The position numbers and the translations under genes were made by a program. Below the pieces are notes generated by a model. The model did no database searches, was not told the origin of the DNA, and worked only from the letters and a program-made list of their open reading frames with translations. A DNA stretch of 64,000 nucleotides from Micromonospora sonchi (GTDB lineage: Bacteria; Actinomycetota; Actinomycetes; Mycobacteriales; Micromonosporaceae). Every line of letters begins with the position of its first letter. Position 1 is the first letter of the stretch. This document shows, in pieces, positions 1 through 8,216 of this stretch. The stretch is from positions 1 to 64,000 of the forward strand of contig NZ_BMNB01000006.1 of the NCBI RefSeq assembly GCF_014646235.1. Direction: 5' to 3'.

Positions 1-656
1 GGGCCGGGCGGCGGCGCGGGCACCGGCCCGGGCGGGTACGGCCCGGGCACCGGTGGCGCCGGCGCGGGCACGGGCGGTGCCGGCGACGGTGGTGTCGGCC
101 CGGGCACGGGTGGTGCCGGCGTGGGCTCCGGCTCAGGTGCCGGCGGCTCCACGGGCGTGGGCGCGGGCGGCTGCACCGGCTCGGGCGTGGGCGGCTGGGC
201 GGGTTCCGATGGTTCCGGGTCGACCGGGGCCGAACGGTAGACGGCCGACGGCTTGCCGCCGATTCCGACGGCGTGCGCCTCGTCCACGCCCACCCGGCTC
301 ATCCCGGGCACCCGGACAGTGGCTCGTGCCGGCTGCGCAGGGTCGGGCTCCCGCTGCCTGGGAAGCCCACTCCCGCCCGCCGCGCCGATGCTCGGCGCCG
401 ACCCGGCGCTCGTCGGGCTGACCCGCGCCCGGGCGGTCGGCGGGGAACTGCGCTCCGGGCGGTGCCCGGCCGGAACAGCCGGTGCGGTGGCCCGGTAGCG
501 CGTCCCCGCCACACCGTCGTCGGGTGTCGCGAGCCCGCGGACACCGGCCCGGCCGACCGCCGGCAGGCTTCCCGTCGCCGCCTGCACCGGGGAGCGTTCG
601 TCGGTCGGGGCGGGAGCCGATCCAGGGTCGCTTGCTGGAGTCTCGTGCTCGGTCAT
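1..656 (-). CDS. Proline-rich protein of unknown function, N-terminal part (runs off the left edge)
   Basis: An uninterrupted leftward frame starts with ATG at 656 and leaves the window without a stop, giving at least 218 residues. The start is supported by a strong ribosome site, GGAGG, five bases upstream. The protein begins MTEHETPASDPGSAP and has no signal peptide. Residues to about 110 are Ala/Pro/Arg/Ser-rich; a short less biased stretch (about 110-140, including GMSRVGVDEAHAVGIGG) follows; then a long Pro-Glu-Pro tract built from PAP, PEP and PPVP units. The opposite frame reads as a glycine-rich peptide but has no start context. It lies downstream of, and in the same direction as, the NlpC/P60 gene. 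No family is recognised; the bulk looks disordered, and a folded C-terminal domain may lie outside the window. Confidence 0.72.
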   Translation of the reverse strand, partial: MTEHETPASDPGSAPAPTDERSPVQAATGSLPAVGRAGVRGLATPDDGVAGTRYRATAPAVPAGHRPERSSPPTARARVSPTSAGSAPSIGAAGGSGLPRQREPDPAQPARATVRVPGMSRVGVDEAHAVGIGGKPSAVYRSAPVDPEPSEPAQPPTPEPVQPPAPTPVEPPAPEPEPTPAPPVPGPTPPSPAPPVPAPAPPVPGPYPPGPVPAPPPG

Positions 657-716
657 TCTCGCCTCCGCGCCACGCTCGCACCCGGACCCGTACGGCCGGA
701 CCGGGAGTGCCTGATT

Positions 717-743
717 GACACCGTGCCACATCCCGACGGTGTC
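717..743 (-). terminator. Short inverted repeat, possible terminator
   Basis: GACACCGT at 717-724 pairs with ACGGTGTC at 736-743 across an 11-base loop. It lies about 95 bases beyond the stop of the NlpC/P60 gene and 60 bases upstream of the next leftward start. There is no U-tract, so it could equally be an operator for the downstream gene. Confidence 0.3.
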
Positions 744-838
744 GCACACCCGGAGTGCCCACAGTGCTCCCGGGGGTATCCCGTCGGTGTCGGCCGGCGG
801 CCGCGTCGGCCCGGGGAGGCGATCGAGGTCGCGGCCGG

Positions 839-2398
839 TCAGGAACCGCCGAGAGTGGACGGGGTGACCGACGAGTCGCTCTCGTCAGGAGTGCGGCTGG
901 TCGCCGCCGTGGTCGGTGCGGTGCTGCTGTCATGGTTGCCCGGCGGCTCGTCGTCCGACGGGCTCGGGGCCGGCGCGGTGGTGCGGGTCGGGCTCGGGGC
1001 GGGTGCGGTGGTGCGGCTCGGGGTCGGGGCGGGTGCGGTGGTGGGCGTGGTGGAGCCGGTCGGGCTCGGGGTCGGGGTGGTCGGCCGGGGCGTCGCGGTC
1101 GGCTTCGGCTTCGGCGTGGTGCTCGGCGTCGGAGTCGGCTTGGCCGTCGGAGGCTTCGAGGGGGTGGGCGAGGGGGTGGGCGAGGCCGACGGGGCCGGCA
1201 CCGCACCGACCACTCGGGTGGCGGCGTAGAGCCGGGACCAGCTGGGGGTCGAGATCTTCACCCGCTCCCTGCTGTTCGGTGCGTGGATCATCTTGCCGCC
1301 GCCGATGTACATCCCGACGTGGTGGATGCTCGTCCAACTGCTGCCGGAGGCGAAGAAGAGCAGGTCCCCGGGGAGCAGGGCGGTCCGGGGCACGGTTCGC
1401 GACCGGGTCGCCCGGTACTGGTCGCGGGAGATGCGCGGCAGCTGGTAGTAGCCCGCCGAACGGTATGCCGCCCACATCAGCCCCGAGCAGTCGAACGTGT
1501 CCGGACCCTGGGTGGCCCAGACGTACCTGTCGCCGAGCTGCTTACGGGCGTACGCGACCGCGGCCTGCGCGGTGGGATGTGCGCCCAGCCCGTTCGTCGG
1601 CTGGTCGACATAGCCGGCACCGATCCGTTGCTCGGCGCGCTCCTGCTCGCGGGCCAGCTCGACCAGTTGCGCGGCGTTGTCCTCGCGCAGCTTGAGCAGC
1701 TTCGCCTCTTCGTCCCGCAGCGCCTTCTCGGTGGCGGCGTACTGCTCCTGGACGCCCCGCAGCCGGGACTCGGCCGCCGCGTGCGCCTGAGTCGCCACCT
1801 GCTCGTCGGTGCCGGCGCGGGCCAGTTCACCGGCCACCGGGCCGGTGGCACCCTCGACCCGTTCACCGAGGTTGACCCGGCGGAGCAGATCCAGGTGCCG
1901 CAGGTCGGCGGCGAAGGCACCGGGCGGCAGGGCGGCGTCGACCTTGATCGCCTCGGCAGCGGCCTGGTCGGCGCGCTGCTGGGCCTGGGTCAGCGCGGCT
2001 CGGGCGAACTCCAGGTCGCGCTCGGCGGTGCGGAGTTGGCTCTCCGCCTCGACGCGTTGCTGCTCCAGCTCGAGCAGTCGGGTGCCCAACTCGCCGACCC
2101 GGGCCTCGGCGGCGAGGATCTGGGTTTCGAGCACGCTGGCGCCGGTGGTGGTCGGTACGGTCACCGCGCCCGGGATGCCATCGGCGGGCGCGCCGCCGGG
2201 AAGTTGGAGCGGGCCGGTCGCCACCGGACGGCTGCCGGTGTCGGGGACCGTGACGGGCACGCCCGGCTCGGCGTACGCCGGAGCGGCGAGGACGGCGCTG
2301 GCGACCGCGCTGACCAGGGCGGACCAGAGCATCGGTCGCAGCACCGGCGAAATCACCGGAACCCTCCGCCGTCGTCGCCCGTGTCCGCTGTCGACCAT
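839..2398 (-). CDS. Secreted NlpC/P60 peptidoglycan hydrolase with coiled coil and Pro/Thr-rich tail
   Basis: 519 residues; a cell-wall endopeptidase of the NlpC/P60 cysteine peptidase family (RipA/RpfB-partner type), expected to cut stem peptides outside the membrane. An Arg-rich N-terminus and hydrophobic stretch ending near APAYA (about residue 43) form a signal peptide. Residues about 75-235 are a charged heptad-rich coiled coil. The catalytic domain (about 265-390) shows the Cys in FDCSGL, the first His in HHVGMYIG and the second His in MIHAP. The last 130 residues are Pro/Thr/Ser/Lys repeats, probably wall-spanning. ATG at 2398 is chosen for its GGGGAG site; an in-frame ATG at 2467 would add 23 residues before the signal peptide. 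Divergent from mqnE. Confidence 0.9.
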   Translation of the reverse strand: MVDSGHGRRRRRVPVISPVLRPMLWSALVSAVASAVLAAPAYAEPGVPVTVPDTGSRPVATGPLQLPGGAPADGIPGAVTVPTTTGASVLETQILAAEARVGELGTRLLELEQQRVEAESQLRTAERDLEFARAALTQAQQRADQAAAEAIKVDAALPPGAFAADLRHLDLLRRVNLGERVEGATGPVAGELARAGTDEQVATQAHAAAESRLRGVQEQYAATEKALRDEEAKLLKLREDNAAQLVELAREQERAEQRIGAGYVDQPTNGLGAHPTAQAAVAYARKQLGDRYVWATQGPDTFDCSGLMWAAYRSAGYYQLPRISRDQYRATRSRTVPRTALLPGDLLFFASGSSWTSIHHVGMYIGGGKMIHAPNSRERVKISTPSWSRLYAATRVVGAVPAPSASPTPSPTPSKPPTAKPTPTPSTTPKPKPTATPRPTTPTPSPTGSTTPTTAPAPTPSRTTAPAPSPTRTTAPAPSPSDDEPPGNHDSSTAPTTAATSRTPDESDSSVTPSTLGGS

Positions 2399-2614
2399 TC
2401 CGCTCCCCGTCCGGTGCGTTGCACCGCGTCGTGGTGAACGCGGTTGTTCGGGCGACGAGAGTGTCATGCCCCACTCTGTCTTACCCCACCTGCCCCCACG
2501 GTGTCGATGCCCGGAGGGGCAACAGCAGCTGAGAGTTGGCTGAGGTGACGCAGCGCCGAGCCGACCCCGCCCAATGTTGACGGACCGCGCTGTGAGCTGC
2601 CGCTGCGTCCGACG

Positions 2615-2620
2615 TAGGCT
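2615..2620 (+). promoter_or_regulatory. TAGGCT, candidate -10 box of mqnE
   Basis: TAGGCT fits the actinobacterial TAnnnT -10 pattern and ends six bases before an in-frame GTG at 2627. Transcription starting there would give either a leaderless mRNA from 2627 or a 45-base leader before the conserved ATG at 2672. No clear -35 element is visible. Confidence 0.4.
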
Positions 2621-2671
2621 CGCTTGGTGGCCGGGCGCCGGTCGCGACCGCAGGGAAGGACGGGGCTTTCG

Positions 2672-3841
2672 ATGGACGCCGGACTCAAGCGCGAGCTCGA
2701 AGCGAAGGTGTACGCCGGGGAGCGGCTGACCCGTGAGGACGGGATCGCCCTCTACGCCAGCGACGACCTGACCTGGCTGGGTCGGCTGGCCCAGCACAGG
2801 CGTACCGAGCTCAACGGCGACCGGGTCATGTTCAACGTCAACCGGCACCTCAACCTGACCAACGTGTGCAGCGCGAGCTGCGCGTACTGCTCCTTCCAGC
2901 GCAAGCCCGGCGAGAAGGACGCGTACACGATGCGCATCGACGAGGCGGTCCGCAAGGCCAAGGAGATGGAGGACGAGCAGCTGACCGAGCTGCACATCGT
3001 CAACGGCCTGCACCCGACGCTGCCCTGGCGCTACTACCCGAAGGTGCTGCGCGAGCTGAAGGCGGCGCTGCCGAACGTCAAGCTCAAGGCGTTCACCGCG
3101 ACCGAGGTGCAGTGGTTCGAGAAGATCAGCGGGCTGACCGCCGACGCGATTCTCGACGAGCTGATGGACGCCGGCCTCGAGTCGCTGACCGGGGGCGGTG
3201 CGGAGATCTTCGACTGGGAAATCCGCCAGCACATCGTCGATCACGCCTGCCACTGGGAGGACTGGTCGCGCATCCACCGGCTGGCCCACAGCAAGGGCAT
3301 GAAGACCCCGTCGACCATGCTCTACGGCCACATCGAGGAGCCCCGGCACCGGGTCGACCACGTGCTGCGCCTGCGTGAGCTGCAGGACGAGACCGGTGGC
3401 TTCATGGTCTTCATTCCACTGCGCTACCAGCACGACTTCGTCGACTCGGCGGACGGCAAGATCCGTAACCGGATCCAGGCCCGGACGACGATGGCCTCGC
3501 CGGCCGAGTCGTTGAAGACCTTCGCGGTCTCCCGGCTGCTCTTCGACAACGTGCCGCACGTCAAGTGCTTCTGGGTGATGCACGGGCTCTCGGTGGCCCA
3601 GCTGTCGCTGAACTTCGGCGTGGACGACCTGGACGGCTCGGTGGTGGAATACAAGATCACCCACGACGCCGACGCGTACGGGACGCCGAACACCATGCAC
3701 CGGGACGACCTGCTGCACCTGATCTGGGACGCCGGCTTCCGCCCGGTCGAGCGGAACACCCGCTACGAGGTGGTTCGCGAGTACGATGCCGCGCCGAGCC
3801 TGGCGGAGCGCCGGGCCGAGCCGCAACAGGTCTGGGCCTGA
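2672..3841 (+). CDS. mqnE: Aminofutalosine synthase MqnE (radical SAM)
   Basis: 389 residues. MqnE joins the chorismate-derived enolpyruvyl benzoate to SAM-derived adenosine, giving aminofutalosine in the futalosine route to menaquinone. The radical SAM [4Fe-4S] cysteines are C66, C70 and C73 in CSASCAYC, followed by the family-typical SFQRKPGEKDAY. TGGGAEIF and MLYGHIEE are further conserved blocks. Start: MDAGLKREL matches family N-termini; a weak AAGGA lies 11 bases upstream. An in-frame GTG at 2627, six bases after a TAGGCT box, would add 15 residues. mqnA and mqnC lie 10 and 21 kb downstream in the same direction, so the pathway is split but co-oriented. Confidence 0.95.
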   Translation: MDAGLKRELEAKVYAGERLTREDGIALYASDDLTWLGRLAQHRRTELNGDRVMFNVNRHLNLTNVCSASCAYCSFQRKPGEKDAYTMRIDEAVRKAKEMEDEQLTELHIVNGLHPTLPWRYYPKVLRELKAALPNVKLKAFTATEVQWFEKISGLTADAILDELMDAGLESLTGGGAEIFDWEIRQHIVDHACHWEDWSRIHRLAHSKGMKTPSTMLYGHIEEPRHRVDHVLRLRELQDETGGFMVFIPLRYQHDFVDSADGKIRNRIQARTTMASPAESLKTFAVSRLLFDNVPHVKCFWVMHGLSVAQLSLNFGVDDLDGSVVEYKITHDADAYGTPNTMHRDDLLHLIWDAGFRPVERNTRYEVVREYDAAPSLAERRAEPQQVWA

Positions 3842-3968
3842 GTATCGGGTGGATCATCACCGGCCTGATGGTCGGGTCGGCGATCCGCCAGGCGAGGTGC
3901 GCGGCGGCGGGAGCTGCCGTCCGGCCGGCGAATCGGTGCCGCCGGAGGTTCGCGTACCCTCGTCAGGG

Positions 3969-4391
3969 ATGAGTGAGCAGCAGAGCGCGTTTCCCCGCCG
4001 GGACGCCGACGGTCGCATCCGAGCCCTGGGCGACCTGCTCGGCGTCGGGCTGGCCGGGGTGGTCATCGGGCTGCTGGTGCTGGTGCTCTTCGACGCGGCC
4101 TTCGCCTCGTTCGGGGCCGGTGACTTCGGTCAGGCCAACGGCTGGCTGGCGGTGATCCTGCCCGCCTGGCTGTTCCTGGAGGACTTCCGCGCCTGGGAGT
4201 TCGGCGCCGCCCGGGTGGGGGCCGCACTGGTCGCCCTCGCGGTGGCGATGGTCTCCGGGCTGGCGTTGGCCGGCCTGACCACCGGGCTGCCGCCGCTGTT
4301 GTCCGGCGGGGTGGCGGCGACCACGTTCACCGTGGTGTACGCGATGATCTGGTTCCCCGGCGTCCGCTGGCTGGTCCGGCGGACGGGCTGA
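3969..4391 (+). CDS. Small integral membrane protein, unknown function
   Basis: 140 residues beginning MSEQQSAFPRRDADGR. Four hydrophobic segments are visible, at about residues 25-45, 58-70, 82-105 and 112-132, ending RWLVRRTG. No catalytic motif is seen and I do not recognise the family beyond its being an actinobacterial membrane protein. A TACCCT box (3955-3960) sits eight bases before the ATG, so the message may have almost no leader. It follows mqnE and precedes a DUF4229-type gene, an arrangement that suggests an envelope or quinone-linked context, though this is inference. Confidence 0.72.
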   Translation: MSEQQSAFPRRDADGRIRALGDLLGVGLAGVVIGLLVLVLFDAAFASFGAGDFGQANGWLAVILPAWLFLEDFRAWEFGAARVGAALVALAVAMVSGLALAGLTTGLPPLLSGGVAATTFTVVYAMIWFPGVRWLVRRTG

Positions 4392-4476
4392 GCCCGGCGG
4401 GCCGGCACGGCAGGATGAGGAGCGCCGTCGGCTGGACGGCGGAAAGATGGAGTGACGACGTGAGCGAGGCGACGGC

Positions 4477-4788
4477 ATGAGCGCGGCGGTCAAGTACACG
4501 CTGGGCCGGATCGTACTGTTCGTGGTCGTGGTGGCGGCCCTCTGGCCGGTCGACATGAACATCTTCCTGAAGCTGATGGTGGCGCTGCTGTTCTCCGCCG
4601 CGCTCTCGTTCTTCCTGCTCAAGCGCTGGCGCGACGAGATGGCCGAGGACATGGCCGTTGCCGCCGTACGCCGTCGCTCCGAGAAGGAACGGCTGCGGGC
4701 CGCCCTGGCCGGCGACGACCAGGCCGACGACGAGAACGCCGACCAGCCGGGCGACTCCTCCCAGCAGGGGCGCGGCCCGTCGGCGTGA
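4477..4788 (+). CDS. DUF4229-type small membrane protein
   Basis: 103 residues. Two adjacent transmembrane segments, about residues 8-28 and 32-48 (LFVVVVAALWPV and LMVALLFSAALSFFLL), are followed by a basic-acidic helix KRWRDEMAED and an acidic, Gln/Ser-rich tail. This layout fits the DUF4229 family, often found near menaquinone genes in actinobacteria. The family has no established biochemical role. It probably shares transcription with the membrane protein upstream (85-base gap). Confidence 0.72.
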   Translation: MSAAVKYTLGRIVLFVVVVAALWPVDMNIFLKLMVALLFSAALSFFLLKRWRDEMAEDMAVAAVRRRSEKERLRAALAGDDQADDENADQPGDSSQQGRGPSA

Positions 4789-4961
4789 GCCGTCCGGCGC
4801 GCGGTGCTCGGCCTCGCTGAAGAGCGGACCGGGAAACATGTCGCCGACGGGACGATCAGACTGGGATGGGCCCAGGAACGATCGATATTGATATGACCAT
4901 GTGACCGGTGGTGGGCTGTCCACCACCGAGCGGGGATCCCCGCGCCTCAAGGAGGTTGTCC

Positions 4962-6839
4962 ATGGCCTTCCGCACCATCCACGTCCGCCGCGCACTGGCG
5001 CTCATCGTCGCCGCCGGGCTCGGTCTGCTCGCCGTCTCCGCACCACCGGTCTCCGCCCGGCCCGCCCCTGACCGGGACGAGCAGCCGGCCGCCGCGCCCT
5101 ACCGGGTGCTCGGTCCGAGGACGCTCGCCGACCGAACCGCGGTCGCCCGAACCGGCGCCTCGATCGACTACTCCGAACACGGGGTGCTGCACGTCTCGGC
5201 CACCCGCGCCGAGGCCGCCGCCATCGCCCGGCTCGGGTTCCGGCTGGAGGAGGTCGCCGCAGCGCCGACCGACCGGGGCCACGCCCACGGGGACGTCGGC
5301 ACCCTGGCGTTCCCGCCGGCCGACGCGAACTACCACGACTACGCCGAGTTGATCGCCGTGGTCAACCAGGTCGTCGCGGACCACCCGTCGATCGCCCGCA
5401 AGATCAGCATCGGCCGCTCGTACGAGGGCCGGGACCTGGTGGCGGTGAAGATCTCCGACAACGTCGCCGTGGACGAGAACGAACCGGAAATCCTGTTCAA
5501 CTCGCAGCAGCACGCCCGCGAGCACCTGACCGTCGAGATGGCGGTCTACCTGCTCAACCTCTTCACCGACAACTACGGCTCCGACTCCCGGATCACCAAC
5601 CTGGTCAACAACCGGGAGATCTGGATCGTGCCGACCGTCAACCCGGACGGCAGCGAGTACGACATCGCCACCGGCTCCTACCGGTCCTGGCGCAAGAACC
5701 GCCAACCCAACAGCGGATCGTCGTACGTCGGCACCGACCTGAACCGGAACTGGAGCTACAACTTCGGCTGCTGCGGCGGCTCGTCCGGCTCGACCTCCTC
5801 GGACACCTACCGGGGCCCGTCGGCCTTCTCCGCACCCGAGACGCAGGCGCTGCGCAACTTCGTCAACAGTCGGGTGGTCGGTGGAGTCCAGCAGATCAAG
5901 GCCAACATCGACTTCCACACCTACTCCGAGCTGGTGCTCTGGCCGTACGGCTACACCTACAACGACACCGCCCCCGGGATGACCGCCGACCAGTACAACA
6001 CCTTCGCCACCCTCGGCCGGCAGATGGCGGCCACCAACGGCTTCACCCCGCAGCAGTCCAGCGACCTCTACATCACCGACGGCAGCAGCATCGACTGGAT
6101 GTGGGCGACGCACGGCATCTGGGCGTACACCTTCGAGCTGTATCCGCGCACGGCCTCCGGCGGCGGTTTCTACCCGCCCGACGAGGTGATCCCGCGCGAG
6201 ACCTCGCGCAACCGGGAGGCGGTGCTCATCCTCGCCGAGCACGCCGACTGCCCGTACCGGGCGATCGGCAAGCAGGCGCAGTACTGCGGCGGTGGCGGCG
6301 GGACCACGGTCTGGTCGGACACCTTCGAGACCGCGACCGGCTGGACGATCAACCCCAACGGCACCGACACCGCGACCTCGGGCCAGTGGGAGCGGGGCGC
6401 CGCGCAGGCCACCAACTCCAGTGGGGCCAAGCAACTCATCCCGTACGCCGGCAGCAACGACCTGGTGACCGGCCGCCTCGCCGGCACCGCGGCGGGTGAC
6501 CACGACGTCGACGGCGGTGTGACCAGTGCCCGGTCCCCGACGATCACCCTGCCGTCGAGCGGCACGTTGACGCTCTCCCTGGCCTGGTACCTGGCACACG
6601 GCTCGAACTCGTCCTCGGCCGACTACTTCCGGGTCAGCGTGGTGCACAGCGGCGGCACCACGGCACTGCTCACCCAGGCCGGCGCGGCCAGCAACCGCAA
6701 CGGTGCGTGGACGGTGTCCAACCTCAACCTCACCCCGTACGCCGGACAGTCCGTCCGGATCCTGGTGGAGGCCGCCGACGCCTCGACCGCCAGCCTGGTC
6801 GAGGCGGCTGTGGACAACGTCACCATCACCGCCTCCTGA
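4962..6839 (+). CDS. Secreted zinc carboxypeptidase, M14 family, with C-terminal beta-sandwich domain
   Basis: 625 residues. Removes C-terminal residues from peptides outside the cell. A signal peptide covers about residues 1-33 (ends PPVSARPA). After a propeptide, the M14 domain (about 120-440) carries the zinc ligands in QQHARE (HxxE) and DFHTYSE and the catalytic Glu in [22 protein letters not shown] is a typical substrate-pocket block. A Gly-rich linker (CGGGGG) precedes a C-terminal beta-rich domain of about 145 residues ([12 protein letters not shown] onward) of the kind that binds carbohydrate or protein. Start ATG 4962 has the strong site AAGGAGG; an earlier in-frame GTG at 4908 is unnecessary. 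Monocistronic, with a clear hairpin after the stop. Confidence 0.94.
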   Translation: MAFRTIHVRRALALIVAAGLGLLAVSAPPVSARPAPDRDEQPAAAPYRVLGPRTLADRTAVARTGASIDYSEHGVLHVSATRAEAAAIARLGFRLEEVAAAPTDRGHAHGDVGTLAFPPADANYHDYAELIAVVNQVVADHPSIARKISIGRSYEGRDLVAVKISDNVAVDENEPEILFNSQQHAREHLTVEMAVYLLNLFTDNYGSDSRITNLVNNREIWIVPTVNPDGSEYDIATGSYRSWRKNRQPNSGSSYVGTDLNRNWSYNFGCCGGSSGSTSSDTYRGPSAFSAPETQALRNFVNSRVVGGVQQIKANIDFHTYSELVLWPYGYTYNDTAPGMTADQYNTFATLGRQMAATNGFTPQQSSDLYITDGSSIDWMWATHGIWAYTFELYPRTASGGGFYPPDEVIPRETSRNREAVLILAEHADCPYRAIGKQAQYCGGGGGTTVWSDTFETATGWTINPNGTDTATSGQWERGAAQATNSSGAKQLIPYAGSNDLVTGRLAGTAAGDHDVDGGVTSARSPTITLPSSGTLTLSLAWYLAHGSNSSSADYFRVSVVHSGGTTALLTQAGAASNRNGAWTVSNLNLTPYAGQSVRILVEAADASTASLVEAAVDNVTITAS

Positions 6840-6842
6840 GCC

Positions 6843-6881
6843 GGCGGGGCCCCGCCGCACCCCCTCGCGCGGGGCCCCGCC
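6843..6881 (+). terminator. GC-rich hairpin terminator after the M14 gene
   Basis: GGCGGGGCCCC at 6843-6853 and GGGGCCCCGCC at 6871-6881 form a perfect 11-bp inverted repeat with a 17-base loop, starting four bases after the stop. Each arm also contains a smaller self-palindrome. No U-tract, as usual for actinobacterial terminators. Confidence 0.7.
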
Positions 6882-6975
6882 TCAGGGGCGAAACAGACAA
6901 AGGGTTTCTCTGATCCGCCTCCGGACACCGAGTCCGGCCGGGACCGTGGCCCGCTCACCGGGCCGCGGTCCCGAC

Positions 6976-7174
6976 GTGCGCTACGGTCTTACCGACCCGC
7001 CGCAGCGAAGCCGGTGCGAAACCGGCGCTGTCCCGCAACTGTGATGTCCCCGATCGGGGACGAGCCAGGTCGCCTGGGGCGGGTCGCGATTTGCGCTCTC
7101 GAGGAAGGGCGCCTCGCGGACGGGCGCACAGGCTCCCTGTCGGCGAAGCACCGCACTCCTCGACCGACAGGAGG
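6976..7174 (+). ncRNA. Cobalamin riboswitch controlling btuFCD
   Basis: The conserved cobalamin aptamer core is visible: GCCGGTGCGAAACCGGC followed by GCTGTCCCGCAACTGTGA (about 7010-7043), then the B12-box region GAGCCAGGTCGCCTGG (7062-7077). Downstream, CCTGTCGG (7136-7143) pairs with CCGACAGG (7164-7171), and the right arm covers part of the AGGAGG ribosome site (7169-7174) of btuF. The expression platform therefore looks translational: bound cobalamin would favour the hairpin that hides the ribosome site. The 5' limit is approximate. Confidence 0.92.
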
Positions 7175-7178
7175 ACCG

Positions 7179-8114
7179 ATGTCCAGACGTACCCCCCGGG
7201 TCTTCGCCGCCGCCCTCGCGGTGGCCGCGCTCACCCTCGGCGCCTGCGCCGAGCGGACCACCGAGACACCCGCCGCCAGCGGCAGCCCGACCACCGCCGC
7301 CTTTCCCGTGACCGTCGGGTCGCTGACCCTGGAGCAGCGCCCCGAGAAGATCGTCTCGCTGGCGCCGACGGCCACCGAGATGCTCTTCGCGATCGGCGCC
7401 GGCCCGCAGATCACCGCCGTCGACGACCAGTCCAACTTCCCGGCGGACGCGCCCCGGACCGACCTCTCCGGCTATCAGCCGAACGCCGAGGCGATCGCCG
7501 CGAAGAACCCCGACCTGGTGGTGCTCAGCGACGATCGCAACAAGATCGTCGAGCAGCTCGGCGCGCTGAAGATCCCGGTCTACCAGACCCCGGCGGCGCA
7601 GACGCTCGACGACTCGTACCGGCAGCTCACCGAGCTGGGCGCGCTCACCGGTAACGCCACCGAGGCGGCGGACGTCGTCCAGCGGATGAAGGACGACATC
7701 GCAAAGCTGGTCGCCGAGGTGCCGCAGCGGGCCAAGGCCCCCACCTACTTCCACGAGCTGGGCCCGGAGCTGTACACCGCCACCAGCAAGACCTTCATCG
7801 GCTCGATCTACGCTCTCGCCGGCCTGGAGAACATCGCCGACGCGGCCGACGCCGACGGCAAGAGCGGCGGCTATCCGCAGCTCTCCCAGGAGGTGATCGT
7901 CCAGGCCAACCCGGACTTCGTCTTCCTCTCCGATGTCAAGTGCTGCCAGCAGAGCGCCGCGACGGTCAAGGCACGCAGCGGTTGGTCGGGCATCAACGCG
8001 GTCCGCAACGACCAGATCGTGGAGCTCGACGACGATGTCGCATCCCGCTGGGGGCCGCGGGTGGTGGACCTGTTGCGGACCATCGTGGACGCCACCGCCA
8101 AGGCGTCCGAGTGA
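7179..8114 (+). CDS. btuF: Cobalamin ABC transporter substrate-binding lipoprotein BtuF
   Basis: 311 residues. Binds vitamin B12 or a related corrinoid at the outer membrane face and delivers it to BtuCD. A lipoprotein signal ends in TLGAC (Cys about residue 24). The mature part is a class III periplasmic-binding fold with EKIVSLAPTATEMLFAIG at its start, the N-lobe site NPDLVV, and the C-lobe QANPDFVFLSD. Start ATG 7179 has the strong site AGGAGG. The riboswitch directly upstream favours cobalamin over siderophore or heme as substrate, since sequence alone would not separate these. First gene of btuFCD. Confidence 0.9.
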   Translation: MSRRTPRVFAAALAVAALTLGACAERTTETPAASGSPTTAAFPVTVGSLTLEQRPEKIVSLAPTATEMLFAIGAGPQITAVDDQSNFPADAPRTDLSGYQPNAEAIAAKNPDLVVLSDDRNKIVEQLGALKIPVYQTPAAQTLDDSYRQLTELGALTGNATEAADVVQRMKDDIAKLVAEVPQRAKAPTYFHELGPELYTATSKTFIGSIYALAGLENIADAADADGKSGGYPQLSQEVIVQANPDFVFLSDVKCCQQSAATVKARSGWSGINAVRNDQIVELDDDVASRWGPRVVDLLRTIVDATAKASE

Positions 8115-8167
8115 CCAACGGCAGCGGTTCGTCCCGTGCCGGCTGTGGTTCGTCGCGTGCCGGCTGC

Positions 8168-8216
8168 CGTTAAAAAGGGGCCCTTTCCATGCACCAGGCG
8201 TTAAAAAGGGGCCCTT
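8168..8216 (+). repeat. Direct repeat pair CGTTAAAAAGGGGCCCTT
   Basis: Two exact 18-base copies at 8168-8185 and 8199-8216, 31 bases apart, between btuF and btuC. The sequence AT-rich/GGGGCCC is unlike the surrounding DNA. The first copy contains an in-frame TAA for an upstream btuC start and also provides AAGGGG as a ribosome site for the ATG at 8189. Just upstream, CGTGCCGGCTG also occurs twice (about 8135 and 8155). Confidence 0.85.

Noticed and set aside
1..240. Glycine-rich plus-strand peptide resembling PE_PGRS repeats
   Set aside because: It is the complement of a Pro-Glu-Pro protein that has an ATG and strong ribosome site at 656.
2468..3826. Long minus-strand open frame upstream of and continuous with the NlpC/P60 gene
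   Set aside because: It lies antisense to mqnE and reads as Val/Arg/His-rich low-complexity sequence; the true gene starts at 2398 or 2467.
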